64,000 nucleotides of DNA, taken from positions 62,001-126,000 of the forward strand of contig NZ_JOCB01000004.1 in assembly GCF_000718775.1 (NCBI RefSeq), read 5' to 3'. A program made the position numbers and the translations under genes. The stretch comes from Streptomyces sp. NRRL S-31 (lineage in GTDB: Bacteria; Actinomycetota; Actinomycetes; Streptomycetales; Streptomycetaceae). Numbering within the stretch: the stretch's first letter is position 1; every line of letters starts with the position of its first letter. This document shows positions 8,389-20,098 of this stretch, in pieces. The notes below the pieces were generated by a model. It was given only the letters and a program-made list of their open reading frames with translations, made no database searches and was not told where the DNA came from.

Positions 8389-9522
8389 ATGACCCACCCG
8401 CTCTCCATCGGCCCGCACGCCGTGACGCCGCCCGTCGTGCTCGCACCCATGGCGGGGATCACCAACGCGCCCTTCCGCACCCTGTGCCGGGAGTTCAGCG
8501 GCGGCAAGGGACTGTTCGTCAGCGAGATGATCACGACCCGGGCGCTGGTCGAGCGCAACGAGAAGACCATGCAGCTGATCAAGTTCGACGCGAGCGAGCG
8601 CCCGCGCTCGATCCAGCTGTACGGCGTCGACCCGGCGACCGTCGGCAAGGCCGTCCGCATGATCGCGGAGGAGGGGCTGGCCGACCACATCGACCTGAAC
8701 TTCGGCTGCCCGGTGCCGAAGGTGACGCGCAAGGGCGGCGGGTCCGCCCTGCCGTACAAGCGGAACCTGCTGCGGGCGATCCTGCGCGAGGCGGTCTCCG
8801 GCGCCGGTGACCTGCCGGTGACCATGAAGATGCGCAAGGGCATCGACGACGACCACATCACCTTCCTCGACGCCGGCCGCATCGCCGTCGAGGAGGGCGT
8901 CACGGCCATCGCGCTGCACGGCCGCACCGCCGCCCAGCACTACGGCGGCACCGCCGACTGGGACGCCATCGCCCGGCTGAAGGAGCACGTCCCGGAGATC
9001 CCCGTGCTCGGCAACGGCGACATCTGGTCGGCCGGGGACGCGCTGCGGATGGTGCGGGAGACCGGCTGCGACGGCGTGGTCGTGGGCCGTGGCTGCCTCG
9101 GGCGGCCGTGGCTGTTCGCGGACCTGGTGGCGGCCTTCGAGGGGCGGGCGCAGGACATCGCGCGGCCCTCGCTGCGCCAGGTGGCCGACGTCATGGTCCG
9201 GCACGCCACCCTGCTCGGGGAGTGGATCGGCGACGAGTCCAAGGGCGTCGTCGACTTCCGCAAGCACGTCGCCTGGTACCTGAAGGGCTTCGCGGTCGGC
9301 TCCGAGATGCGCAAGCGGCTCGCGATCACCTCCTCCCTCCAGGAGCTGCGGGCCGGCCTGGACGAGCTGGACCTGGACCAGCCGTGGCCGGCCGGCGCGG
9401 AGGGCCCGCGCGGCCGTACGTCCGGCAACAACCGGGTGGTGCTGCCGGACGGCTGGCTGAAGGACCCGTACGACTGCGCGGGCGTCGGCGAGGACGCGGA
9501 GCTGGACACCTCCGGCGGCTGA
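8389..9522 (+). CDS. dusB: tRNA-dihydrouridine synthase (DusB/NifR3 type)
   Basis: Flavoenzyme reducing uridines in tRNA to dihydrouridine; 377 aa, against about 320-330 aa for E. coli DusB, with an actinobacterial C-terminal extension. The FMN-binding start VLAPMAGITN (residues 17-26), the catalytic Cys107 in LNFGCPVPKV, the phosphate-binding GNGDIWSA and the GVVVGRGCLGRPWLF motif are all present. ATG 8389 has CGGAG eight bases upstream. The stop TGA abuts the stop of the convergent sulfatase gene (TGATCA), leaving no room for an intergenic terminator. Confidence 0.94.
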   Translation: MTHPLSIGPHAVTPPVVLAPMAGITNAPFRTLCREFSGGKGLFVSEMITTRALVERNEKTMQLIKFDASERPRSIQLYGVDPATVGKAVRMIAEEGLADHIDLNFGCPVPKVTRKGGGSALPYKRNLLRAILREAVSGAGDLPVTMKMRKGIDDDHITFLDAGRIAVEEGVTAIALHGRTAAQHYGGTADWDAIARLKEHVPEIPVLGNGDIWSAGDALRMVRETGCDGVVVGRGCLGRPWLFADLVAAFEGRAQDIARPSLRQVADVMVRHATLLGEWIGDESKGVVDFRKHVAWYLKGFAVGSEMRKRLAITSSLQELRAGLDELDLDQPWPAGAEGPRGRTSGNNRVVLPDGWLKDPYDCAGVGEDAELDTSGG

Positions 9523-11289
9523 TCAGCCCTTCCTGGGGTGCGGGGTCGAGCCGTACGCCGTCAGGAAGCGGTCCCGGAAGGAACTCATCTTCCACACCGG
9601 CGCGTCGTGGGCGGGGCGCAGTCCGTCCGTCCAGCCCCAGTCGGCGATCCTGTCGAGGACCTCGGGGTCCCTGGCGACGACCGACACCGGCACGTCACGG
9701 CTGGCGTGGTCGCCGCTGACCCGGGCGATCGGCTGGTGGTCGCCGAGGAAGACCAGCACGGTGTCCTTGCCGCCGTAGCGCTCCAGCCACTGGGTCAGCG
9801 CGGTCACCGAGTACTGGATCGACTTGCCGTACTCCTCGCGGGACCTGGTGGTGTCGGCGATGACGTCGGCCGGCTTGTCGCCCGCCGCCTCCATGTCCTT
9901 GAAGACCGAGCCGTCACCGAGCCGGTCCCAGTCCACCATCCTCGGGACGGGTGCCCAGGGCTGGTGGCTGGAGGTCAGGATGAGCAGCGACATCCGCGAC
10001 CTGCCGTCGGCCGGCCGCTTGCCGTGCACCCGCTCCTGGTACTGCTGGAGCGCGTACTGGTCGGGCATGGTGGACCAGCTGAACCTGGGCCCCCGGTAGC
10101 CGAGCCGGAAGGCGTCGTAGACCGTGTCGAGGCCGTACCACTTCTGCTCCGGCCACTCCTTCCGCACGCCCGGCATGACCCCGACCGTGTCGAACGCGCC
10201 GGTCTTCTCGAACGCGTCCGTCAGGCTCATGTGGTCGCTCGCCATGACGGTGCGGTAGCGCTGCTGGTTGCTGATCCACAGGCCGGACATGGTGGTGGAG
10301 TGGCCGAGCCAGCTGCTGCCGCCGTAGGTCGCCGAGGTCAGCCAGCCGCTCCTGGCGTGGAAACCGGCCTCGGCCAGCGCCTTGGTGCGGGCGTCGAGCG
10401 TCCGGTCCACGCCCGGCGCCGTGATCGGCTCCTCGATCGCGCTGCGGCCGTAGCTCTCGATGAACGTGAAGACCACGTCCTTGCCGCGCAGATCGGGCAC
10501 CAGCTGTCCGGCCGGGGTGTTCCCGAACGCGTCGACCCGGGCCACCTCCCGGAACTCCGCCTCGTCCTTGAGGGTGTCCGAGACCCGGCGGGCCTGGTCC
10601 TCCAGCGCGGTCGCGGTGCTGTCGGAGGCGAGCGGCAGGCCCCCCGCCCGGAGGCCGAGGGAGGCACAGGTGATCCAGACGACCCCGGCCACCAGAGTGC
10701 CGCGGGCCGCGGTGCCGGGGTGCCGGGCGAGCAGGTCGCTCAGCCGGACCACGGCCAGCGCCGGCAGCACGAGGAGCAGCAGGACCGCGGCGAGCACCCC
10801 GGCGACGGCGGCGAGGGTGGCCGTACGGCCGAGGGAGTCCTCCAGATACGACTCCGCGTCGCCGAGCAGACCCCAGTCGAGGACCACGTCGAACTCGCGG
10901 CCGAGGTACTGGCCGAAGCCCATGTCGAGCGCGTTCAGCACCGCCACGGCCCCGAGCAGCACCCCGGACACCGCCGCCACCGCCACCCGCGGGCGCCGCG
11001 CCAGGGCGGGCAGCACCGCGGCCCCGACGACGGCCTCCGCGGGGATGCGCAGAAACGCCGCGGGGCCGAGGTGTTCGACGGAGTCGGGCATCACGAGCGC
11101 CGCGACGACGAGCGCGGCGGCGAGCACGGTGACGGCGGCGGACAGCGCCCGGGCGGCGGCGGGGTGCCGCTCCCCGAGGCGCCGCCGCCACGCCCGCCGG
11201 ACGGCCCGGGGCCGCCGCGGGGAGCGGGGAAGGGGGGTGGCGGTCTTGTCGGGGGCTGTTGCTTCGTCGGCCGGCCGGAGCGCGCTCAT
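9523..11289 (-). CDS. Membrane sulfatase-fold protein (LtaS/phosphoglycerol transferase-like)
   Basis: A 588-aa protein with about five N-terminal TM helices (for example AVTVLAAALVVAALVM, VAVAAVSGVLLGAVAVLNAL, LAAVAGVLAAVLLLLVLPAL) and a large extracellular alkaline-phosphatase-superfamily domain. Metal-binding and active-site elements visible are VFTFIESYGRSAIEE, the Ser/Thr-rich ATYGGSSWLGHSTTMSG and VFLGDHQPIA near the C-terminus. The family hydrolyses or transfers phospho- or sulfo-groups in the cell envelope; the exact substrate is unknown. ATG 11289 follows GGAGG closely; a GTG 36 bp upstream is an alternative start. Confidence 0.82.
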   Translation of the reverse strand: MSALRPADEATAPDKTATPLPRSPRRPRAVRRAWRRRLGERHPAAARALSAAVTVLAAALVVAALVMPDSVEHLGPAAFLRIPAEAVVGAAVLPALARRPRVAVAAVSGVLLGAVAVLNALDMGFGQYLGREFDVVLDWGLLGDAESYLEDSLGRTATLAAVAGVLAAVLLLLVLPALAVVRLSDLLARHPGTAARGTLVAGVVWITCASLGLRAGGLPLASDSTATALEDQARRVSDTLKDEAEFREVARVDAFGNTPAGQLVPDLRGKDVVFTFIESYGRSAIEEPITAPGVDRTLDARTKALAEAGFHARSGWLTSATYGGSSWLGHSTTMSGLWISNQQRYRTVMASDHMSLTDAFEKTGAFDTVGVMPGVRKEWPEQKWYGLDTVYDAFRLGYRGPRFSWSTMPDQYALQQYQERVHGKRPADGRSRMSLLILTSSHQPWAPVPRMVDWDRLGDGSVFKDMEAAGDKPADVIADTTRSREEYGKSIQYSVTALTQWLERYGGKDTVLVFLGDHQPIARVSGDHASRDVPVSVVARDPEVLDRIADWGWTDGLRPAHDAPVWKMSSFRDRFLTAYGSTPHPRKG

Positions 11290-11394
11290 GCCCTCCGGTA
11301 CGGCTCGGCGGCGGGCGGTGTTCACCCGCCTCGGCAAACACCCGGTCGACACGGCCGGCGGCACGCCGCACGGGGCCGCCGGGTGACGCGCCCC

Positions 11395-13329
11395 TCAGGC
11401 GCCCCCGACGGCCGTCAGCAGGGCGAGCGGCGCCGCGGCGGACCGGGCCAGCCGGCCGCCGGCGTGCGGACAGGGCACCGGCGCGGTGTCCGGAGCGCGC
11501 CGGTACCCGGCCAGCACCTCCGGCAGGCGCCGCCCGGTCGGCGCCGCCGCGTCGATCAGCGCGTGCGCCACCGTGCGCGCCTCGTCGTGCAGCCCGTACC
11601 GGGCGAGCCCCAGCGCGATCAGCGCGTTGTCGTGCGGCCAGACCGAACCGCGGTGGTAGGAGAGCGGGTGGTACGCGGGCTGCCCGGAGGCCACCGTGCG
11701 GACGCCCCAGCCGGAGAAGAAGTCCGGCTCCAGCAGCCGCCGGCCCACCGCCTCGCCGTACTCCTTGTCCAGCAGCCCCGACCACAGCAGATGCCCGGCG
11801 TCGGACGCCAGCGCGTCTATCTGGCGGCCCTGACCGTCCAGCGCCAGCGCGGGGAAGGACCGTTCCCGCATCCAGAAGTCCCGCTGGAACCGGTCGCGGA
11901 GATCGGCCGCGGCCTGTTCCAGCAGCGCGGCGTACGTCTCGTCGGCCCACACCGCGCGGGCCACCCCCGCCGTGCGGCGCAGCGCGTCGTACGCGTAGCC
12001 CTGGGCGCCCGCCGCCATCACCGCGCCGGTGGGCCGGGTGCCGTCGGCGCAGCAGATCGCGCCGGGGGAGTCCTTCCAGTTCTGGTTGGCGAGGCCGCCC
12101 TCGTCGGCGCGGTAGACGAGGTAGCCGCGCGAGGTCAGCCCGCCGTGGTCGAGCATCCAGCCGACGGCGGCGCGGGCGTGCGGCTCCAGACGGCGGGCGA
12201 GGGCCGTGTCCCCGGTCTGCTCGACGTACGCGCCGAGCAGGACCAGGAAGAGCGGGGTGGCGTCGACCGAGCCGTAGTAGCGGCGGAACGGCACCTGGCC
12301 GAAGTGGGCCAGCTCCCCGTGCCGCACCTCGTGCACGATCTTGCCGGGCTGGGCGACCCGGGAGACGCCGGTGCCGGTCGCCTGGGCGGCGGCCAGCGCG
12401 AGGAGCGTGGCGGCGGCCGGCCGGGGGCGGTAGGGCAGGGTGAACAGCGAGGTCAGAAGCGCGTCGCGGCCCAACAGGGTGAGGAACCAGGGGGCGCCGG
12501 CCGCCGGGACGCGCAGCTCCTCGCCGTCCGGCCCGGAGGCCGGCACCTGGAGCGCCGCCAGGTCGGACAGGCCCCGCACGCAGGTCGCGGCCAGCTCCGG
12601 CCAGCCGGTCGGGAAGGCGACCGACTCCGTGAACTCCTCCTCGCGTATCCGCAGTTGCCGGTGGACGGCGGCCGGGTCGCGGGGCACGCGCAGGGTGCGC
12701 CGGTCGCCGTGCGGGCGGGCGATCACCCGCAGCAGCAGTTCGGTCGTGCCGTACGGCTCCAGGTCGAGGGTCCACACCAGGCGGCGGGCGCCGGTGCCCG
12801 TCTCCTCCACGGCGTCCGGCGCCGGGTCGGCCGTGACCGTCGTGCAGGACCGCCACTCGGCCCGCCGGTAGACGAACTCGATGCCGTCGGAGAGCACGTG
12901 GCGGGAGCGTACGGCGCCGGCCTTGACATAGGTGCGGTGGTCGGAGCGGAGCTCGAACTGGTCGGTGAAGTCGGCGTCGACGGTGAGCGCCAGCCGGATG
13001 GTGCTGGGCTCCGGGCGGTTGCCGGTCACCCGCACCGACTCCACGAACGAGCTGTCCCCGACGGCCTGTTCACGGAAGACGGTGTGGGCCGGGGGGTCCT
13101 GCCGGCCGCCGCGCGGGACCAGCACGCAGCGGGCCGCGTCCCCGTCCGCGACCGGGGTGAGCACCTCGGGCACCGCGCCGTCGACGGTGAGCTGCCAGCG
13201 GCTGAGGTGCCGGGCGTCCCGGACGAACAATCCGTCCGGGGAGCCGCCGCGCACCCCGCTGATGTCGCCGCGGTCGCCGACGGCGGCGAAGGTGGCGCCG
13301 TGCACGAGCAGATGATGCCGGTCCGTCAT
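11395..13329 (-). CDS. Amylo-alpha-1,6-glucosidase / glycogen-debranching-type protein
   Basis: A 644-aa cytosolic glycoside hydrolase. Residues 1 to about 230 form the beta-sandwich 'glycogen debranching N-terminal' domain (DISGVRGGSPDGLFVRDARH). The rest is an (alpha/alpha)6 barrel of the GDE C-terminal type, with AAGAPWFLTLLGRDALLTSL, NQNWKDSPGA and YHRGSVWPHDNALI matching the substrate-binding pocket. The ATG overlaps the stop of the upstream hydrolase by 4 nt (ATGA), so the two are co-translated. Its substrate is probably a storage or compatible-solute oligosaccharide; the family assignment is secure, the substrate is not. Confidence 0.88.
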   Translation of the reverse strand: MTDRHHLLVHGATFAAVGDRGDISGVRGGSPDGLFVRDARHLSRWQLTVDGAVPEVLTPVADGDAARCVLVPRGGRQDPPAHTVFREQAVGDSSFVESVRVTGNRPEPSTIRLALTVDADFTDQFELRSDHRTYVKAGAVRSRHVLSDGIEFVYRRAEWRSCTTVTADPAPDAVEETGTGARRLVWTLDLEPYGTTELLLRVIARPHGDRRTLRVPRDPAAVHRQLRIREEEFTESVAFPTGWPELAATCVRGLSDLAALQVPASGPDGEELRVPAAGAPWFLTLLGRDALLTSLFTLPYRPRPAAATLLALAAAQATGTGVSRVAQPGKIVHEVRHGELAHFGQVPFRRYYGSVDATPLFLVLLGAYVEQTGDTALARRLEPHARAAVGWMLDHGGLTSRGYLVYRADEGGLANQNWKDSPGAICCADGTRPTGAVMAAGAQGYAYDALRRTAGVARAVWADETYAALLEQAAADLRDRFQRDFWMRERSFPALALDGQGRQIDALASDAGHLLWSGLLDKEYGEAVGRRLLEPDFFSGWGVRTVASGQPAYHPLSYHRGSVWPHDNALIALGLARYGLHDEARTVAHALIDAAAPTGRRLPEVLAGYRRAPDTAPVPCPHAGGRLARSAAAPLALLTAVGGA

Positions 13330-14795
13330 CCCCGGTCCCCTCCTTTGTCACTCTGGTCGAACGTGCCGGTGCTCAGGGCGGACACGCCCTCGCGCGGGCT
13401 CTTGTCCAGCTTTTGACGTTCGGGCGGCGCGGGCCGCCGGTGGCAGAGGTCGAGCGCGAGCGCCGCCGTCCAGCCGAAGCCGCTCGCGCCGCACGGCTCG
13501 CCGGTGTACGGGTCGACGTACTCGGCGAAGTCCGTGGCGTCGGCCAGCTCCACGACGGCCGCGCGCAGGGCGTCGGCCATGGCCGTCTCGCCGTGCGCCC
13601 GCAGCCCGCGCTCCAGCAGCCAGTTCGTGTTGAACCAGGCCGGGCCGCGCCAGTACCGGTGCGGGTCGAAGGACTCCGCGAGCAGGTCGTGGCTGGGCAC
13701 CAGCCGGGTGCGGTCGCCGAGCGAGAAGTGCGGCCCGGTGACCGTCCGGACGAGCGCGGCGGCGATGGGGCGCGGGAGCCCGGGCAGCAGCAGCGGCACC
13801 AGCCCCGAGACACCGCGCTCGGGGACGAGGGTGTCGCCGCCCCGCAGGTCCCGGCAGAGGAACAGGCCGGCCGCCGGGTCCCACAGCCGCTCCACCAGGG
13901 CCGCCGTCAGCCGCGCGGCCCGGTCCCGGCGGGCGGCGCCGGGCGCGCCCAGCTCCTCGGCGATCCGCGCGAGGGCGTGCTCGGAGGCGATGAGCAGGGC
14001 GTTGAACGCCGGGTCCTCCACGGCGAACTCCCCGCCCCCGTCGGCGTACCCGCGCTCGCGGTAGTCGGCGGCCAGCCGCACGTACCGCCCGTAGTCCAGG
14101 TCCGTCGGCCGGTCCCCGGGGGCGCCGTGGTCGAGGTCGGCGCGGCGGAAGGAGCGGGCCGGCGCCGGGGTGATCCGGGCCAGCGGGGCGTCCCAGCAGG
14201 GGCTGTTGTCCATGCCCTGCTCCCACGGGTGGACCACGGAGACCAGGCCGCCGCCGCCCAGGTCGCGCCGGTGCAGCAGATAACGGTGCCAGGCGGCGAG
14301 CCGCGGGTACACCCGGGCCAGGAAGCCGCGCCCCCGGGACAGCGCCGGGTCGGCGCGGTGCACCAGCCAGGCCGCCAGCGCGTGCACCGGTGGCTGCACG
14401 ATGCCGGAGGTCTGTACGGTGCGCGGGGCGCCCGCCGCGCGCCCCGCGGTGGTGGAGCGCCAGAAGTCGGGGCTCGGGAAGTACGCGTCGAGCGGTACGG
14501 AGGGGTTGAAGACGATGTGCGGGACGCGTCCGTCGGCCCACTGGGCGGCGAACAGCGTCTCCAGCTCCGTCTGGGCGCGCGCCGGTGAGACGTGCCGCAG
14601 CCCGATGGCGATGAACGCGGAGTCCCAGGACCACTGGTGCGGATACAGGTTCCGGGAGGGGACCGTCGAGGCGCCCGTCCAGTTCGCCGCCAGTACCCGG
14701 GCCGCCCTGAGGTGCGGGGACGGCGGTCCGGCCGGTGGACGGTCCGCGCTCCGGTGGGCGGGGTGACGGTAGTTGAGCTGGACGGTGCGATCCAC
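13326..14795 (-). CDS. MGH1/GH63-like glycoside hydrolase
   Basis: A 489-aa (alpha/alpha)6-barrel hydrolase. ANWTGASTVPSRNLYPHQWS followed by WDSAFIAIGLRHVSP and ADGRVPHIVFNP is the signature of the mannosylglycerate/glucosylglycerate-hydrolase-like group in clan GH-G. GTG 14795 was chosen because GGGGAG lies 6-7 bases upstream; longer readings cross the divergent promoter. Substrate is inferred to be a glucosyl-glycerate or trehalose-like solute. It is transcribed divergently from the ROK repressor and translationally coupled to the debranching enzyme. Confidence 0.78.
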   Translation of the reverse strand: MDRTVQLNYRHPAHRSADRPPAGPPSPHLRAARVLAANWTGASTVPSRNLYPHQWSWDSAFIAIGLRHVSPARAQTELETLFAAQWADGRVPHIVFNPSVPLDAYFPSPDFWRSTTAGRAAGAPRTVQTSGIVQPPVHALAAWLVHRADPALSRGRGFLARVYPRLAAWHRYLLHRRDLGGGGLVSVVHPWEQGMDNSPCWDAPLARITPAPARSFRRADLDHGAPGDRPTDLDYGRYVRLAADYRERGYADGGGEFAVEDPAFNALLIASEHALARIAEELGAPGAARRDRAARLTAALVERLWDPAAGLFLCRDLRGGDTLVPERGVSGLVPLLLPGLPRPIAAALVRTVTGPHFSLGDRTRLVPSHDLLAESFDPHRYWRGPAWFNTNWLLERGLRAHGETAMADALRAAVVELADATDFAEYVDPYTGEPCGASGFGWTAALALDLCHRRPAPPERQKLDKSPREGVSALSTGTFDQSDKGGDRG

Positions 14796-14847
14796 TCGGG
14801 GCTCCCCGGAGACGTCCGGCCGCCCGGGTTCGGCTGCGGCCACCGTA

Positions 14848-14876
14848 GAGTTACGTCTATTTAACACGCAGAACTC
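14848..14876. promoter_or_regulatory. Divergent operator/promoter between glycosidase operon and ROK repressor
   Basis: An AT-rich island (14845-14890) in GC-rich DNA holds GAGTT (14848-14852) and AACTC (14872-14876) as outer arms of an imperfect inverted repeat around CTATTTAAC. NagC/Mlc-type ROK repressors bind such AT-centred palindromes. Probably the autoregulatory site. Confidence 0.4.
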
Positions 14877-14915
14877 AATATGTAAGGCGAGTTCGGGAAA
14901 CACAAGAGGGTGGGC

Positions 14916-16136
14916 ATGACCGGACGTCCGGCAAGGACCGGCAGGAGCGGGAGCCAGGCGGGCGCCGGCGATCTGCTCGAACTCGTGCGCCACGGACGGG
15001 CCGTGACCCGGGGCGCGCTCCAGCAGGCGACCGGACTGTCCCGGGCCACCGTGGGCCAGCGCCTGGACCGGCTGTTCCGGGCGGGCTGGCTGCGCGAGGG
15101 AGCCGGCGGCCCGGTCGACTCGCCGCTCGGCGGACGCCCGTCCATCACCCTGGAGTTCGACGACTCCCACGCGGTGGTCCTCGCCGCCGACCTGGACACC
15201 CGGCACGCCCGCGCGGCCGTCCTCTCACTGACCGGCGAGATCCTCGCCGAGCGCGCCGGCACCCTGGTGGTGGAGGACGGTCCGGACGCCGTGCTCGGCG
15301 AACTGGGCCGCTGGTTGGCCGAGTTGCCGGCCGAGGCCGGGCACCGGGCGGAGGAGGTCTGCGGGATCGGGCTCGCGGTGCCGGGCCCGGTGGACAGCGA
15401 GACCGGCCGGGTGGTCCAGCCGCCGATCATGCCGGGCTGGGACGGCTACGACATCCGGGGCCGGCTGTCCCGCGCCTTCACCGAGCACACCGGCGCCCCC
15501 GCGGTGCCGGTCCTGGTCGACAACGACGCCAATCTGATGGCCTACGGCGAGCAGCGCTCGGGACATCCCGGCTGCCCGGCGTTCGTCCTGGTCAAGGTCT
15601 CCACCGGCATAGGCGCCGGAGTGGTCGTCGACGGCTCGATCTACCGGGGCGCCGACGGCGGCGCGGGCGACATCGGGCACATCCGGGTCGACGCCGACGC
15701 GCTGTGCCGGTGCGGCTCGTACGGCTGTCTCGCGGCGGTCGCCAGCGGTGGTGCCGTGGCCCGGCGACTGGCCGCGTCCGGGGTGCCGGCCGCCTCCGGC
15801 TCGGATGTGCGGGACCTGCTGGCCGCCGGGCACCCGGAGGCCGCCGCGCTGGCCCGGGAGGCCGGGCGCCGGGTCGGGGACGTGCTGGCGACGGTGGTGA
15901 CCCTGCTCAACCCGGGCGTGCTGATGATCGCGGGCGACCTGGCCGGGACGGCCTTCCTGACCGGTGTGCGCGAGCTGCTCTACCAGCGGGCGCTGCCCCG
16001 CTCCACGGCCCATCTGGACGTCGTCACCTCCCGGCTCGGGGAGCGCGCCGGGCTGATCGGGGCCGGGGCGCTGGTGGTGGAGCACCTGTACGCGCCGGAG
16101 CGGGTGGAGGAGCGGCTCGCGGCGCTGGGCGTGTGA
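14916..16136 (+). CDS. ROK-family transcriptional repressor
   Basis: A 406-aa sugar-responsive regulator. A winged helix-turn-helix occupies residues about 20-60 (TRGALQQATGLSRATVGQRL). The C-terminal sugar-kinase-like domain has VLVDNDANLMAYGE, the catalytic-loop region and a GDIGHIRV plus CRCGSYGC zinc motif typical of ROK proteins. ATG 14916 is preferred over GTG 14910 because GAGGG lies five bases upstream. It is divergent from the two glycoside hydrolase genes and presumably represses them until a sugar effector binds. Confidence 0.9.
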   Translation: MTGRPARTGRSGSQAGAGDLLELVRHGRAVTRGALQQATGLSRATVGQRLDRLFRAGWLREGAGGPVDSPLGGRPSITLEFDDSHAVVLAADLDTRHARAAVLSLTGEILAERAGTLVVEDGPDAVLGELGRWLAELPAEAGHRAEEVCGIGLAVPGPVDSETGRVVQPPIMPGWDGYDIRGRLSRAFTEHTGAPAVPVLVDNDANLMAYGEQRSGHPGCPAFVLVKVSTGIGAGVVVDGSIYRGADGGAGDIGHIRVDADALCRCGSYGCLAAVASGGAVARRLAASGVPAASGSDVRDLLAAGHPEAAALAREAGRRVGDVLATVVTLLNPGVLMIAGDLAGTAFLTGVRELLYQRALPRSTAHLDVVTSRLGERAGLIGAGALVVEHLYAPERVEERLAALGV

Positions 16137-16342
16137 GGCGGGGGCGTGTGAGGCGCGGGCGCGGGAGATGCGGGGCCTCTGAGGCGTGAGGCGCGCAAGG
16201 GGCCGGCGTGGGCTGCCGGGCGCCTGGGGCGGAGGTGCGTGACAGGCGTGTTTCCGGGCCGGGACGCGTCCACGGGCGGGTCCGCATGGTGAAACGGAGC
16301 GGTCTGTGACAGCGTGATTCTCGCCACCCTTGATAAGGGTTG

Positions 16343-16356
16343 CGCTCAGATGAGCG
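16343..16356. repeat. 14-bp palindrome CGCTCAGATGAGCG, copy 1
   Basis: Two 6-bp arms around GA form a perfect dyad. An identical copy occurs at 16444-16457; both are followed by GT or T. Likely a protein-binding site or the base of an RNA structure. Confidence 0.75.
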
Positions 16357-16380
16357 TATTAGACGACACTGCACTTCTCC

Positions 16381-16407
16381 AAGGGGTGGCACCGAGTGCC
16401 ACCCCTT
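16381..16407. terminator. Perfect 12-bp hairpin in the ppdK leader
   Basis: AAGGGGTGGCAC (16381-16392), CGA loop, GTGCCACCCCTT (16396-16407). It could terminate the ROK transcript, attenuate ppdK, or be the 3' end of a short RNA starting near the first palindrome. No U-tract follows. Confidence 0.6.
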
Positions 16408-16443
16408 GATCGTTCATCGATCGAAATCAATCGTGTTCAGGTT

Positions 16444-16457
16444 CGCTCAGATGAGCG
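16444..16457. repeat. 14-bp palindrome CGCTCAGATGAGCG, copy 2
   Basis: Identical to 16343-16356, 101 bp downstream, on the ppdK side of the hairpin. Confidence 0.75.
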
Positions 16458-16660
16458 TTGAAACCGCCCCTATGCACAGCGCCGCATTCAAGAAGTGAAA
16501 ACATAACGGTCCGCGCGCTTGCCAAGCCTTGACTTTCGATCCGCTGGCGGACGGGTGGTTACAGGCGCATGACGCGCAAGTGGACGTACCCAGGGACCTT
16601 CGATCTGGGTATGTTCCTGGCCGTCAGGGCAGCCACCGTGGCCTCAAGGAGTCGAGACCC

Positions 16661-19381
<2,721 letters not shown>

Positions 19382-19448
19382 CCCCCCGTCCCCGGAGCCG
19401 CCGCAGGTCCCCGACCCTCACCGATCGGCGGCGGCCCCGGTGCACGAG

Positions 19449-19483
19449 AGGGGCGGCATCCCTGTGCGGGGGGTGCCGCCCCT
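19449..19483. terminator. Terminator after ppdK
   Basis: AGGGGCGGCA (19449-19458) pairs with TGCCGCCCCT (19474-19483), 10-bp stem and 15-nt loop, followed by T on the plus strand. It lies between convergent ppdK and the DUF4232 gene and can serve both. Confidence 0.75.
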
Positions 19484-19546
19484 TCGTCGTGCCGGTGTGC
19501 CGCTGCCGCCGCACGCGCGGCCGGCCGTGGTCCGGCGCGTGGTCGT

Positions 19547-20098
19547 TCAGAGGGCGCCCTGGGTGTTCACCGGGCCGACCTGGAAGGTGTTCGAGCAGGT
19601 CTTCCAGGGAGCCGGGACCAGGGCGGCGGTGCGGGAGGCCGGGGGATAGACCCGGAGGTAGGAGCCGGTGCGCAGGCAGGGGCCGCCCACCGGGCCGTTG
19701 GTGGTGCGCAGGACCGCCGAGGCGGAGTGGGCGGGGGCCAGGGTGACGCTGGTGTAGCTCCGGCCGCTGCGGGTGGCGGCGGCACCGATCCGGTGGTGGC
19801 CGCCGTCCAGGACGCTGACACCGGGGTAGCCGCGCAGGGCACAGCCGGTCGTACTGGTGTTGGTGAACCGGACCGGCCAGTACAGCGACCCGGCGGCACC
19901 CTCCTTGGTGCCCATGGACAGGTACAGGTCGCTCACCGCGCAGGTCCGTATGGCGGCCGGGGTGCGGGCCGCCGCCGGGGTCGCGCTCCACGCGGCCGAG
20001 GTGGCCGTCGCGCCGACGACGGCCGCGGCCAGCACGGCCGCCGGACCGCGCCCGCGGACGGTGCGGAGGAACGTCGGGGCATTCGGATTCGGAGACAT
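19547..20098 (-). CDS. Secreted DUF4232 protein
   Basis: A 183-aa exported protein. An N-terminal signal ends near ATPAAARTPA. The remainder (CAVSDLYLSMGTKEGAAGSL, FTNTSTTGCALRGYPGVSVL, GPCLRTGSYLRVYPP) matches the DUF4232 beta-sandwich common in Streptomyces secretomes; conserved cysteines suggest disulfides. Function unknown. It is alone between a terminator and the divergent ABC operon. Confidence 0.82.
   Translation of the reverse strand: MSPNPNAPTFLRTVRGRGPAAVLAAAVVGATATSAAWSATPAAARTPAAIRTCAVSDLYLSMGTKEGAAGSLYWPVRFTNTSTTGCALRGYPGVSVLDGGHHRIGAAATRSGRSYTSVTLAPAHSASAVLRTTNGPVGGPCLRTGSYLRVYPPASRTAALVPAPWKTCSNTFQVGPVNTQGAL

Larger units (their letters stand above)
16137..16660. other. 524-bp leader region upstream of ppdK
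   Basis: No gene is supported. It contains two identical 14-bp palindromes, a 12-bp perfect hairpin between them, an AT-rich CGATCG-containing imperfect palindrome (about 16405-16430), and ACCCAG...CTGGGT flanking GGACCTTCGAT (16588-16610). The first 150 bp after the ROK stop are low-complexity G-rich sequence. Confidence 0.7.

Noticed and set aside
9538..13416. 1292-codon open frame on the plus strand
   Set aside because: Antisense to the sulfatase and debranching-enzyme genes; composition is Arg/Gly/Val/Pro shadow sequence with no domain, as is usual opposite GC-rich genes.
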